Source: an uncultured Ruminococcus sp. (GTDB lineage: Bacteria; Bacillota; Clostridia; Oscillospirales; Acutalibacteraceae). Taken from it: DNA of 64,000 nucleotides. Under the pieces are notes generated by a model that saw only the letters and a list, made by a program, of their open reading frames with translations, was not told the DNA's origin and ran no database searches. Positions 1 through 7,470 of this stretch are shown piece by piece. The stretch's first letter is position 1. Every line of letters starts with the position of its first letter. Where the stretch lies: contig CACXMR010000009.1 in assembly GCA_902768825.1 (NCBI GenBank), forward strand, positions 41,702-105,701, read 5' to 3'. Both the position numbers and the translations under genes were made by a program.

Positions 1-1075
1 CTCTTGCCAGCACCTTCAGCGGACTCAGTGCATCCAGTCCGGCACTAAGCGAACCAAGACGTGCCCTTTCTCTGTCTATGCAGCCCCTGCCGCTGTTTTT
101 CAGCCTGTCATAAAGGCTGTCCAGCCGCATCCTGCGTATGTGCACAAGCTCCTTTGGGGATCTCATAACAGCCGATGCTCTCAGTGCCGATAGTCTGAGC
201 TTCTCCATGGCTATCCTTGCAGCCACGGCTGAGATCATTCTCTTATGGCAGCGCTGCAGGTGTTCAAGCATCATATCCTTATCCGGTGAGACTATCTCAG
301 CACCCGCAGAGGGTGTTGACGCCCTGACATCCGCAACGAGATCGCATATTGTAAAGTCAGTCTCGTGACCCACCGCCGACACCACCGGTATTGAGCAGGC
401 GTAGATCGCCCTTGCCAGCGATTCATCGTTAAAGGCTGACAGATCCTCAGCGGAACCGCCACCCCGTCCAATAATGATTACATCGGCGCACTGCCTTTTA
501 TCAAAAAGCCTTACAGCTGCGGTAAGCTGGGCAGCAGCGTTTTCACCCTGAACAAGCACCGGACACAGCACTACCTCCAGAGCAGGGCACCGCCTTTTCA
601 GTATCCTCAGAATATCCTGCAGAGCCGCACCCGTAGGAGAAGTAATGACGCCTATCCTGCGTGGATAATCAGGAAGTGGCTTCTTGTGGCTCTCATCAAA
701 GAGTCCCTCCAGACGGAGCTTGTTTTTTAGCTGTTCAAAGGCAATGCTGAGAGCACCCGCACCATAGGGCTGCATATCCTCCACATAGAGCTGGAAGGAT
801 CCTGCTGCGTCATAAAGGGTGGCACGGGCACGCACCAGCACCTTCATGCCCTCCTTCGGGCTGAATTTGAGCATTCTTGCGCTGTTTGCAAACATCACCG
901 CCTTTACGGCGGCCTTCTCATCCTTCAGGGTCAGATAGATGTGTCCGGAACGGCTATGCACCGTAAGATTGGATATTTCCCCCTGCAGCCAGAAGGATCT
1001 CAGATGCTTGTCGGATTCTATGAGCATCCGCACATACATATTGAGTCCTGAAACGGTTAATATATTATCACTCAT
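1..1075 (-). CDS. xseA: Exodeoxyribonuclease VII large subunit, 3' end cut by window edge
   Basis: Large subunit of exonuclease VII, which with XseB degrades single-stranded DNA to acid-soluble oligonucleotides in the cytoplasm. The reading frame begins at the ATG complementary to 1073-1075 (MSDNILTVSGLNMYVR) and stays open to base 1, so about 358 residues are present and the C-terminal coiled-coil end is missing. The N-terminal OB-fold (LQGEISNLTVHSRSGHIYL, about residues 27-45) and the family motifs RRIGVITSPTGAA, IIIGRGGGSAEDL and PVVSAVGHETDF are all readable. It starts 5 bases after the ruvB stop and is the last visible gene of the ruv operon. Its partner xseB would be expected just outside the window. 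Identification is firm; only the end is missing. Confidence 0.95.
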   Translation of the reverse strand, partial: MSDNILTVSGLNMYVRMLIESDKHLRSFWLQGEISNLTVHSRSGHIYLTLKDEKAAVKAVMFANSARMLKFSPKEGMKVLVRARATLYDAAGSFQLYVEDMQPYGAGALSIAFEQLKNKLRLEGLFDESHKKPLPDYPRRIGVITSPTGAALQDILRILKRRCPALEVVLCPVLVQGENAAAQLTAAVRLFDKRQCADVIIIGRGGGSAEDLSAFNDESLARAIYACSIPVVSAVGHETDFTICDLVADVRASTPSAGAEIVSPDKDMMLEHLQRCHKRMISAVAARIAMEKLRLSALRASAVMRSPKELVHIRRMRLDSLYDRLKNSGRGCIDRERARLGSLSAGLDALSPLKVLAR

Positions 1076-1080
1076 ATCAC

Positions 1081-2121
1081 TTAATCAAACCTTATCTGTC
1101 CGTCCTGTGCATCGGGCAGCTCAAAGCCCATGTGCAGGCAGGCGGCTCTTGTTATGCAGCGGCCCCTGGGAGTACGGTTCAAAAAGCCTATCTGCATAAG
1201 ATAAGGCTCTATTACATCCTCAATGGTCACTGCCTCTTCACCTATCGCTGCAGCAAGAGTTTCAAGCCCCACAGGCCCGCCTCGGTAAAACTTCACTATA
1301 GCTGTGAGCATCCTCCTGTCGTTGGAGTCAAGCCCCAGCTCATCAATCTCCAGACGTTCAAGGGCGACCCTGGCCGTCTGAAGGGTTATCACCCCGTTGG
1401 ACATTACCTGAGCAAAGTCCCTCACTCTTTTAAGCATACGGTTGGCTATTCTCGGTGTTCCTCTTGAACGTGAGGCTATTTCCAGTGCACCCTCATCGTC
1501 TATGGCAATGCTTAGTATGCCCGCACTGCGCTTGATTATCAGCGCCAGCTCCTCGGGAGTATAAAGCTCAAGTCTCAGGGAAACTCCAAAACGGTCCCTG
1601 AGTGGTGCTGTGAGCTGACCTGCCCTTGTTGTCGCTCCTACAAGAGTGAAATGCGGCAGGGGCAGATGATATGAAGCCGCCATCTGACCCTTACCTGTGA
1701 CAATATCTATGGCAAAGTCCTCCATGGCAGGGTAGAGTATCTCTTCGACTGCCCTTGAAATGCGGTGTATCTCATCAATGAACAGCACATCTCCCTCGTT
1801 GAGGTTAGTCAGTATAGCCGCAAGATCTCCGGGTTTTTCGATGGCAGGTCCGGAGGTGATCCTGAGATTTACATTCAGCTCGTTTGCTATTATTCCCGAA
1901 AGAGTGGTCTTTCCAAGTCCGGGAGGTCCATACAGCAGCACATGGTCAAGGCTCTCACGGCGCTGCTTTGCCGCCTCGATAAAGACCGCAAGATTCTGCT
2001 TGACCTTTTCCTGACCTATATAATCCTCAAGCCTTCTCGGTCTCAAAGGGTTATCGCTGTCGCTGTCCCCCATGATCTCTGTGGGAGACACTATCCTGTT
2101 TTCAAAATCAAGCTCTTCCAT
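1081..2121 (-). CDS. ruvB: Holliday junction branch migration helicase RuvB
   Basis: Hexameric AAA+ motor that, loaded by RuvA, drives branch migration of Holliday junctions during recombinational repair. It is 346 residues long, the normal family size. Walker A GPPGLGKT lies at residues 65-72 and Walker B with DEIH at about 115-119. The sensor GATTRAG and arginine-finger region LRDRFG follow, and the C-terminal winged helix carries [15 protein letters not shown]. The first 25 residues are acidic and a little longer than in many orthologues. It lies 24 bases after ruvA and 5 bases before xseA on the same strand, so it is translated from the shared ruvC-led transcript. Confidence 0.97.
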   Translation of the reverse strand: MEELDFENRIVSPTEIMGDSDSDNPLRPRRLEDYIGQEKVKQNLAVFIEAAKQRRESLDHVLLYGPPGLGKTTLSGIIANELNVNLRITSGPAIEKPGDLAAILTNLNEGDVLFIDEIHRISRAVEEILYPAMEDFAIDIVTGKGQMAASYHLPLPHFTLVGATTRAGQLTAPLRDRFGVSLRLELYTPEELALIIKRSAGILSIAIDDEGALEIASRSRGTPRIANRMLKRVRDFAQVMSNGVITLQTARVALERLEIDELGLDSNDRRMLTAIVKFYRGGPVGLETLAAAIGEEAVTIEDVIEPYLMQIGFLNRTPRGRCITRAACLHMGFELPDAQDGQIRFD

Positions 2122-2145
2122 ATTGTTTTCCTTTCCGTCCTGTGC

Positions 2146-2754
2146 TTACTGACGTCCTATCGCCCTGAGAGTTTCCGAGATTATCTTTTCCACCGGAAGA
2201 GACGGGTCTATGCCTTTCATAAAGGGCATTACCTCATCCGGCGTATACCCAAGCACAGCCAGAGCTCCTATAGCCTGAGCGAGATTGCCTCCTGCGGCAG
2301 GCACAGCCGGAACTGCCTCACCAAAGTCTGCGGCAGGCTCGGTTATACCCAGCTTCTTGATCTTGTCCTTCAGCTCAAGAATTATCCTCTGAGCCAGCTT
2401 ATTTCCCACTCCGCCGGCCTTTGTGAGAGCCTTGCTGTCTCCCAGGGATACAGCCAAAGCCACCTGCTCCGGGCTGAGCACCGAAAGTATTGACAGAGCC
2501 ACCTTTGCGCCCACCCCGCTGATGGACATCAGCATCCTGAAGCAGTTCATTTCCGCTGTGGTAGCAAAGCCGCATAGCTCTACTGCGTCCTCTCTGACCA
2601 GCATGTGGGTGTATAGCATAGCATTTTCACCGACTCTCGGCAGTGACCTGAGCGTATTCATGGTAGCCATACACTTATATCCCACTCCCCCGCACTCAAT
2701 GACCACAAAACTTGGGTCGGTATGTATTATTTTCCCGTTAAGACTGTATATCAT
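2146..2754 (-). CDS. ruvA: Holliday junction binding protein RuvA
   Basis: Tetrameric protein that binds the four-way junction and recruits RuvB. The start chosen is the ATG giving MIYSLNGKIIHTDPSFVVIE, because it is preceded by AAAGGAGATAACAAACCG. The frame stays open 30 codons further upstream, but that stretch overlaps the preceding phosphatase gene and does not resemble RuvA. The resulting 202 residues match the family. Domain I is an OB-fold (about 1-62), domain II carries the helix-hairpin-helix segments (ISGVGAKVALSIL and GVGNKLAQRIILELKDK), and domain III (about 150-202) is the RuvB-binding helical bundle. Part of the ruvC-phosphatase-ruvA-ruvB-xseA operon. Confidence 0.96.
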   Translation of the reverse strand: MIYSLNGKIIHTDPSFVVIECGGVGYKCMATMNTLRSLPRVGENAMLYTHMLVREDAVELCGFATTAEMNCFRMLMSISGVGAKVALSILSVLSPEQVALAVSLGDSKALTKAGGVGNKLAQRIILELKDKIKKLGITEPAADFGEAVPAVPAAGGNLAQAIGALAVLGYTPDEVMPFMKGIDPSLPVEKIISETLRAIGRQ

Positions 2755-2773
2755 CGGTTTGTTATCTCCTTTG

Positions 2774-3352
2774 TCATTTGACACCGTGGAATTCCTTGTG
2801 CAGACTGAAAAGCTCCTCCATTCCGGTGAGAGTCTGCCCCTCAAAATCCATTCGCAGTATATAGGGCATGAAGTCGATTATGCGCATAAACTGCTCGAAG
2901 CCGAATTCCGGACGGTAATGATTTATTATCGTAGAGAGGGCTGTCCCATGAGTCCCCACAAGAACAGTCTCGCCCTCGTATTTTGAAAGTATATCCCTGA
3001 CGGCTGCCACATTTCTTTCCTGAGTTGAGCCAAGGCTCTCGCCCCCCTCCTCATGGAAGTCAAAATCAGCCCACCGCCTGCGAAACATATCCCGAGTGTT
3101 CCCGCCCTGGTTATCACGCTCACGCAGACGCTCATCAAAGGTAAGCTCCAGGCCCTTGCTCTCCACTATAGGCATTATCGTAAGCACACTTCTTGTATAG
3201 GGGCTGGACACTGCTCTGTCAAACCTCACTCCTTCAAGTACCTCCGCAGCCCTCATCCTGTCATTCATGCCCTCCTCCGAAAGCACAAAGGTGCTGTTAA
3301 CACCCTGACGATAATCGGGCTGGGCGTGGCGCACAAAATAAAGAACGGTCAT
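2774..3352 (-). CDS. Histidine phosphatase (phosphoglycerate mutase-like) inside the ruv operon
   Basis: Member of the histidine phosphatase superfamily, 192 residues. The catalytic RHxQ-type motif is RHAQPDYRQG with the phospho-accepting His at residue 9, and the second histidine sits in VLVGTHGTALS. Conserved arginines are also present (AVSSPYTRSVLT, LRERDNQGGNTR). Members remove phosphate from sugars, nucleotides, cobalamin precursors or proteins, and the substrate cannot be read from this sequence. No signal peptide is seen, so it should be cytoplasmic. Its ATG overlaps the ruvC TGA in the order TGATG, which implies translational coupling, and ruvA starts 19 bases after its stop. Its place between ruvC and ruvA is not the textbook ruv layout. 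Confidence 0.88.
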   Translation of the reverse strand: MTVLYFVRHAQPDYRQGVNSTFVLSEEGMNDRMRAAEVLEGVRFDRAVSSPYTRSVLTIMPIVESKGLELTFDERLRERDNQGGNTRDMFRRRWADFDFHEEGGESLGSTQERNVAAVRDILSKYEGETVLVGTHGTALSTIINHYRPEFGFEQFMRIIDFMPYILRMDFEGQTLTGMEELFSLHKEFHGVK

Positions 3353-3861
3353 CAGGTATTCCTCCTTTTGTTAAGCAACGAACGCAGGGCCGTGCCCGAG
3401 CACTGGGCATGACATATGGCAATTGCCAGCGCATCAGCTGTGTCATCAGGCTTGGGAAGCGCATCAAGCTTCAATAGTCTCCTGGTCATCTCCATGACCT
3501 GTGCCTTATGAGCCTGTCCGTAACCCGTAACCGCTGTTTTGACCTGCAGTGGTGTATACTCACTGACAGGCAGGTTATTGTTGACTGCGGAAAGGAGTAT
3601 TACCCCTCTTGCCTGTGCCACGTCGATGGCGGTCTTCTGATTGTTCTGAAAGTACAATCGCTCAATTGCCACCTCGTCAGGATCGTCTTTTATTATCACC
3701 GATAACAAGCCGTTGTAAATCTGCTGCAGCCTAAGCGGAAACGGTGTGTCCGCCTCCGTTATTATTGCGCCGTGATCCACAGCATAATATCTGCCTCCGC
3801 TAAACTCTATCACTCCATATCCCACAATGGCATATCCCGGATCTATCCCTAAAATTCTCAT
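3352..3861 (-). CDS. ruvC: Holliday junction resolvase RuvC
   Basis: Dimeric endonuclease that cuts Holliday junctions symmetrically; first gene of the operon. The 169 residues match the family. Of the four expected acidic catalytic residues, Asp7 in MRILGIDPGYAIVG and Glu67 in EVAIERLYFQNN are clear, and the C-terminal pair lies in PKPDDTADALAIAI. The aromatic Phe of the YFQNN loop, which intercalates the junction, is kept. It is transcribed from a promoter at 3925-3953 and its stop overlaps the next gene by one base. Confidence 0.96.
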   Translation of the reverse strand: MRILGIDPGYAIVGYGVIEFSGGRYYAVDHGAIITEADTPFPLRLQQIYNGLLSVIIKDDPDEVAIERLYFQNNQKTAIDVAQARGVILLSAVNNNLPVSEYTPLQVKTAVTGYGQAHKAQVMEMTRRLLKLDALPKPDDTADALAIAICHAQCSGTALRSLLNKRRNT

Positions 3862-3924
3862 ATCTATGCTCCGTCTATCTGTCGGCTCTCTTTTACTGTA
3901 AGAGCCTGCAACTTATCGCTCTAT

Positions 3925-3953
3925 ATTTTAGCACAATTCCCCACAGGTATCAA
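3925..3953 (-). promoter_or_regulatory. Promoter of the ruvC operon
   Basis: Read on the minus strand, TTGATA (3953-3948) and TAAAAT (3930-3925) are separated by 17 bases. It points at ruvC and would start transcription near 3918, giving a leader of about 57 bases. No other good promoter is seen between the divergent neighbours. Confidence 0.7.
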
Positions 3954-4012
3954 GTATAAGCCGCCTAATAAATCAGGCTCTTTGATCCTCAGCTCCTGAC
4001 TCCGAAGCTGAG

Positions 4013-4052
4013 AAAAAAAGCTGCCGCAGACGTTCACAGACGGTGCGGCAGT
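4013..4052 (-). terminator. Intrinsic terminator after the small CxxC protein gene
   Basis: On the minus strand CACTGCCGCA pairs with TGCGGCAGC around a loop of about 15 bases and is followed by seven T residues. It sits 15 bases downstream of the 59-residue protein gene at 4067-4246 and insulates it from ruvC. Confidence 0.8.
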
Positions 4053-4066
4053 GATTTTACGGCGAT

Positions 4067-4246
4067 TCATCTTTTTGCAGGCTGTTCGGCCGAAGGCTTC
4101 TGTTCTCTGTATGTGTAGCTCACCTCTGTTGACGGGGTACTTTTCATAAACATATCCTTACGTCCTTTATTCATTCTTGCGCACTGCATACAGTAGATAG
4201 CTCTTCCCAGATTAAGACAATCCGCACATGAACTTTCCTCAGTCAT
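4067..4246 (-). CDS. Small cysteine-pair protein, function unknown
   Basis: A 59-residue protein not recognised as a known family. The start is the ATG at 4246, preceded by GGAGGTAATGAA; a longer frame upstream has no such site. The N-terminal half holds two cysteine pairs (CADC at residues 6-9 and CMQC at 18-21), a spacing that could bind one zinc ion or an Fe-S cluster. The rest is basic and polar, without a membrane segment. It is a single-gene transcript, with its terminator directly downstream. Reality as a gene rests on the strong ribosome binding site, the cysteine pattern and the terminator. Confidence 0.6.
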   Translation of the reverse strand: MTEESSCADCLNLGRAIYCMQCARMNKGRKDMFMKSTPSTEVSYTYREQKPSAEQPAKR

Positions 4247-4497
4247 TTCATTACCTCCTCCGCTGTGTTTTTCGGTATGTTGCATAAAGCGATCCAAATG
4301 ATCATTTAGTCCGAAGTGTATTCTACCATATTCAAAAGAGAAAAACAACCTTGACAGGCTTTTTGATGTCCAGCATTATGCCCAGAAAAAAACTTTGTTA
4401 AAAATCACCATTAGTGATGGAGCTGTTTTATGAATAATTACCCAGAGAGTGGCTATTCTCTTTGCATGAGAAATATTCAGGGATTCCGAAAGTGGGT

Positions 4498-4531
4498 GTT
4501 AATTCTCTCATAAAATAATGAGAGAATTAAC
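4498..4531. repeat. Perfect 14-bp inverted repeat upstream of acyltransferase gene
   Basis: GTTAATTCTCTCAT at 4498-4511 and its exact complement at 4518-4531 enclose six bases. There is no T run, so it is more likely a regulator binding site or mRNA structure than a terminator. It lies about 45 bases before the likely -10 element of the gene at 4691. The rest of the 444-base gap 4247-4690 is AT-rich, and apart from that -10 element nothing else is recognised in it. Confidence 0.6.
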
Positions 4532-4572
4532 ATCTTTGTCAGGAAATATACATAAATTATTCATTATTATCA

Positions 4573-4581
4573 TGCTATAAT
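4573..4581 (+). promoter_or_regulatory. Extended -10 promoter element for acyltransferase gene
   Basis: TGCTATAAT is an extended -10 (TGnTATAAT) with no good -35 box 17 bases upstream. Transcription would start near 4588 and leave a leader of about 100 bases before the gene at 4691. Confidence 0.45.
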
Positions 4582-4690
4582 TATGCAATAATCAATCATT
4601 ATCTGTATTCGTATAATTTCTCACCTGCTGCAAAGGAGATTTTCCTCAGACAGGAACGCATCAAAACACAAGATCAAGGAGCGGAAATGT

Positions 4691-5908
4691 ATGGAGTATG
4701 TGTTTACAGAGAGAGCACACCTCATGTGCCCAAACATGAATTTTGGTATAGCGCTGAAGGTAAAGGCCCCGTTTGAAGAATTGAAAGCAAGGAGAGCATT
4801 CCGCACATTGGCAGGAGCACATCCCTTCCTGAACGCAGTGATCGGATATGAAGGGGACAAAAATGCCTATTATTACGACGTCACCGATGAGCTGAAGGTG
4901 GATATCATCATAAAGGAAAATGAGCTTTCCGGAATCGAAGCCCATGAAATAATCTCTGAATATGATAAGCTTACCTCCTACGACTGGAATCTGATGAAGG
5001 AAGGCATGCTGAAGGCTGTGGTATGGAAAATGGGAAAATACACCTGCTTCCTGCTGGTGTTCCATCATCTGCTGACCGACGGCAGAGGTGCACTCAACCT
5101 TGCAAAGGAGCTGGCAAATCTCTATTCCGATAACATCATGCCGGAGGACTCCCCGGAAAAGCTCATATCCTCCGCAGATCAGCTTCCCAAGGATTCAAAA
5201 ATGTCCCTTATCAATAAAATGCTCATCAACAACGCAAACCGTGACTGGTCAAGAGAAAACCACAAGCCCCTGTCCTATCAGGAATATCGAGAATTCGCTG
5301 ACAGGTTTGTCAAGGAAGATCATGTAGCTCACTTCCTCAAGAGGACCGACAAAGAGGAAATGTCAAGAATAATTGGCACCTGCAGGGACGTGGGTATCAC
5401 CGTAAACGACCTGCTCATGGCAAGGATGTACCTTGAGGATAATATCGACAAGATCATAATTGCAAGCGACCTTAGAGAACGGTTTGATTTCTGCACAAAG
5501 GGTTCTCTGGGCAACTTCTCCACAGCCTTCAGTGTTGTTGTAAAAAAGAAGTCAAAGGATCCCTATGTGCTTGCAAAGGAGGTACACAAGGCTGTGCAGA
5601 AGGTGATTAGCAAGCCTGCCGATCTTTTTCTGGTGCTGCAGTGCTATGCAAATATCGATCCCGCTCTGCTTGACGCCACTTTCATGGCAAGCAGAAACGA
5701 ATATAAAAGCAAAGCCGCAGCCTTCATCGGCAAAACGCTTTTCGGCTTTGAGTCTGCATCCGGCTACAGCATTTCAAATCTCGGAAGGATCGAAAGCAGC
5801 AACATTTCCTCCGCATTCTTTATTCCTCCCGCATCACCTGCCATCAAAAAGACCCAGGGCGTTTTGACTGTCAACGGAAAAATGATGATCTGCACCAGTG
5901 AAAGATAA
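4691..5908 (+). CDS. Stand-alone condensation-domain-like acyltransferase (HHxxxDG), paralogue 1
   Basis: A 405-residue protein of the CoA-dependent acyltransferase/condensation-domain fold (chloramphenicol acetyltransferase, PapA and NRPS C-domain superfamily). The active-site signature HHxxxDG is present as FHHLLTDGRG at about residues 124-133. A second conserved-looking segment, GYSISNLGRI near residue 355, matches the C-terminal SNLG-type motif of this fold. No carrier-protein or adenylation domain is attached and no signal peptide is seen, so it should act in the cytoplasm on free or CoA-bound substrates. It is close in sequence along its whole length to the protein at 18944-20164 (shared N-terminus TERAHLMCPNM). 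The start follows AAGGAGCGGAAATGT. Donor and acceptor are unknown. Confidence 0.8.
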   Translation: MEYVFTERAHLMCPNMNFGIALKVKAPFEELKARRAFRTLAGAHPFLNAVIGYEGDKNAYYYDVTDELKVDIIIKENELSGIEAHEIISEYDKLTSYDWNLMKEGMLKAVVWKMGKYTCFLLVFHHLLTDGRGALNLAKELANLYSDNIMPEDSPEKLISSADQLPKDSKMSLINKMLINNANRDWSRENHKPLSYQEYREFADRFVKEDHVAHFLKRTDKEEMSRIIGTCRDVGITVNDLLMARMYLEDNIDKIIIASDLRERFDFCTKGSLGNFSTAFSVVVKKKSKDPYVLAKEVHKAVQKVISKPADLFLVLQCYANIDPALLDATFMASRNEYKSKAAAFIGKTLFGFESASGYSISNLGRIESSNISSAFFIPPASPAIKKTQGVLTVNGKMMICTSER

Positions 5909-5926
5909 AGCCCCACTAAAAAACAA

Positions 5927-5973
5927 TTGCTCCGCCGGAGTGACCCTCAAAGGATCAACTCTCAGCGGAGCAA
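5927..5973 (+). terminator. Probable terminator after acyltransferase 1
   Basis: TTGCTCCGC (5927-5935) pairs with GCGGAGCAA (5965-5973) and is followed by an A/T-rich tract with only short T runs, so it is a weak intrinsic terminator. Confidence 0.55.
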
Positions 5974-5988
5974 ATTTATTATAGAACC

Positions 5989-6230
5989 TGAATCCATGAA
6001 CCTCACAAAAGAAAATAGTTCATTTTCGGTGGGGTGCAGGTCTCCGTTGGAGAACTCTGCCGAAGGCAGAAGCACCAACCAAGGGCAGTGAAACAAGTGC
6101 CCTTGGGGTGCCGACAGGCGAGAGGCAGCGCATACGCACCCATTGGGTGATAATCAAAGAATAAAATTTGATGTAAAGCTCTGTTTCTCCTGCTTTCAGT
6201 TATTTTTACTATTTGAGTTGCACGGATTCA
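5989..6230. repeat. Possible small inverted-repeat element without coding capacity
   Basis: The ends resemble each other in inverted orientation: TGAATCCATGAACCTCA at 5989-6005 against TGAATCCGTGCAACTCA read on the other strand from 6230. Inside is a 9-bp hairpin CCAAGGGCA/TGCCCTTGG (6079-6087 with 6098-6106). The first 44 bases recur, diverged, at 59112-59155 with the same spacing to a TTCGGTGG block. This occupies most of the 344-base gap between two genes. It could be a MITE-like element or a diverged repeat carrying a structured RNA; no target duplication was identified. Confidence 0.4.
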
Positions 6231-6252
6231 TTAGAAGTAATGCTATGTCGGA

Positions 6253-7125
6253 TCAGCCCGCCCCGAAGAAGCTCAGGATATTAAAGCCTGTGGGCAGCGG
6301 GATAGTGCACATATAGACCGTCGCCAATACAACGCCGACTATTGCTATCACAAGGACAACTGCACGGTTCGGCAGGCTCTTGAATACTCCAACGATACCA
6401 AGCATAAACAGCACCACTGAATAAATCACGTTAACAAGGTTGTAGGCATCGCCGTGGGCATTGTCTCTCTTGCCCTCTTCAAGCACCTCACGTGACTCAG
6501 CAAGCAGTTCGTTTGCCGTAACAAAATACTTATCCATCATGCCCTCAACCTCAAAGGGTGACGCCATATCCTCTGTCATCTGTGAAAATGCCTCAAGAAG
6601 TATCTGGCTGCTGTTCTGTTCCCTGAAGGAAACGAGCTTTTCTTCGATAAGCTCTGCCTCAGCGGTATTACCGTTTAGTTTTGCGACCTCTGCATCAAAT
6701 GCGTAATCCATCATTGTGTTCCAGGCCATAAGGTCTGACAGATAGAGCTGCATTGCTGCATTGTACTCGGAATTGCCCTCAGAGGCGAGGTTGTTGCTTC
6801 TTGTGTAGTTGGTAGCCTGGTTGCCTCCGTGAAGAGATCCTATCCATGTAGCCCAGGCAGTGAGCAAAGCGGTGATACCAAGAAAAATAGCCACCACTAT
6901 TTCGATCTTTTCAGAAGAAAGACCCTTTTTCTTCTTTTTCCCTTTTGTCTTTTCCGCAGCAGGTTCCTCAGCAGCGGACTCCTCAGCAGCGGGTTCCTCA
7001 GCAGCGGACTCCTCAGCAGCGGGTTCCTCAGCAGCGGGTTCCTCAGCAGCGGACTCCTTGACAGCTTCCTCCTGCTCCTCAGCCGCAGCTTCTGTTTCGG
7101 TATTAGCCTTGGTTTCTTCAGACAT
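6253..7125 (-). CDS. Membrane protein with Ala/Glu-repeat N-terminal tail, function unknown
   Basis: A 290-residue protein not assigned to a family. The N-terminal 60 residues are a low-complexity acidic tail built of five-residue units of the type SAAEE or PAAEE, then a lysine-rich patch (KTKGKKKKKG). A first membrane segment follows (IEIVVAIFLGITALLTAWAT, about 73-92). After it comes a helical, polar region of about 110 residues and two closely spaced C-terminal membrane segments (about 225-245 and 250-270). The lysine patch before the first segment suggests the acidic tail is cytoplasmic. The repeat is encoded by near-identical 15-base units, so its length may vary between strains. Single-gene unit next to tRNA-Cys. 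Confidence 0.75.
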   Translation of the reverse strand: MSEETKANTETEAAAEEQEEAVKESAAEEPAAEEPAAEESAAEEPAAEESAAEEPAAEKTKGKKKKKGLSSEKIEIVVAIFLGITALLTAWATWIGSLHGGNQATNYTRSNNLASEGNSEYNAAMQLYLSDLMAWNTMMDYAFDAEVAKLNGNTAEAELIEEKLVSFREQNSSQILLEAFSQMTEDMASPFEVEGMMDKYFVTANELLAESREVLEEGKRDNAHGDAYNLVNVIYSVVLFMLGIVGVFKSLPNRAVVLVIAIVGVVLATVYMCTIPLPTGFNILSFFGAG

Positions 7126-7185
7126 ATTTTTCCCTCCGTTTTCCTAAACTAAATTCACCCCCGACTCAATGGGACGGGGGCGAGA

Positions 7186-7260
7186 TGGAGGCGTCACCCG
7201 GATTCGAACCGGGGAATCGGAGTTTTGCAGACTCGTGCCTTACCACTTGGCTATGACGCC
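7186..7260 (-). tRNA. tRNA-Cys (GCA)
   Basis: A full cloverleaf reads on the minus strand from 7260. Acceptor GGCGTCA pairs with TGACGCC, the anticodon loop CTGCAAA gives anticodon GCA, and the T loop is TTCGAAT. The discriminator T and an encoded CCA (7188-7186) follow. All arms are intact. Confidence 0.95.
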
Positions 7261-7388
7261 GTATATACCGAAAGCGATCGTGTTTCATCTGGATTATATC
7301 ATACATAAAACCAAAATGCAACCATATTTTGTCGGCACAGCCTCAACTGCTGATGATATGCGAAATGTTCACCTCATGTATGAAATAG

Positions 7389-7424
7389 AAAAATACCGCC
7401 GCAGGTTTTTCGCCTGCGACGGCA
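7389..7424 (-). terminator. Intrinsic terminator after TasA-like gene
   Basis: On the minus strand GCCGTCGCAGG pairs with CCTGCGGCGGT around a short A-rich loop, followed by TTTTTC. It lies about 45 bases beyond the stop of the secreted protein gene at 7471. Confidence 0.8.
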
Positions 7425-7470
7425 TGAAAGAAAAAGTGTTACAAACAAACCCGGATATGTTCTTTATCAG

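Noticed and set aside
1132-1467. Plus-strand frame of 111 residues in ruvB
   Set aside because: Antisense shadow of ruvB, which is complete with all AAA+ motifs.
6829-7152. Two overlapping plus-strand frames of 95-107 residues opposite the Ala/Glu-repeat membrane protein
   Set aside because: They are antisense readings of a 15-base repeat that is open in several frames; no ribosome binding site or promoter, and the minus-strand protein has clear membrane segments.
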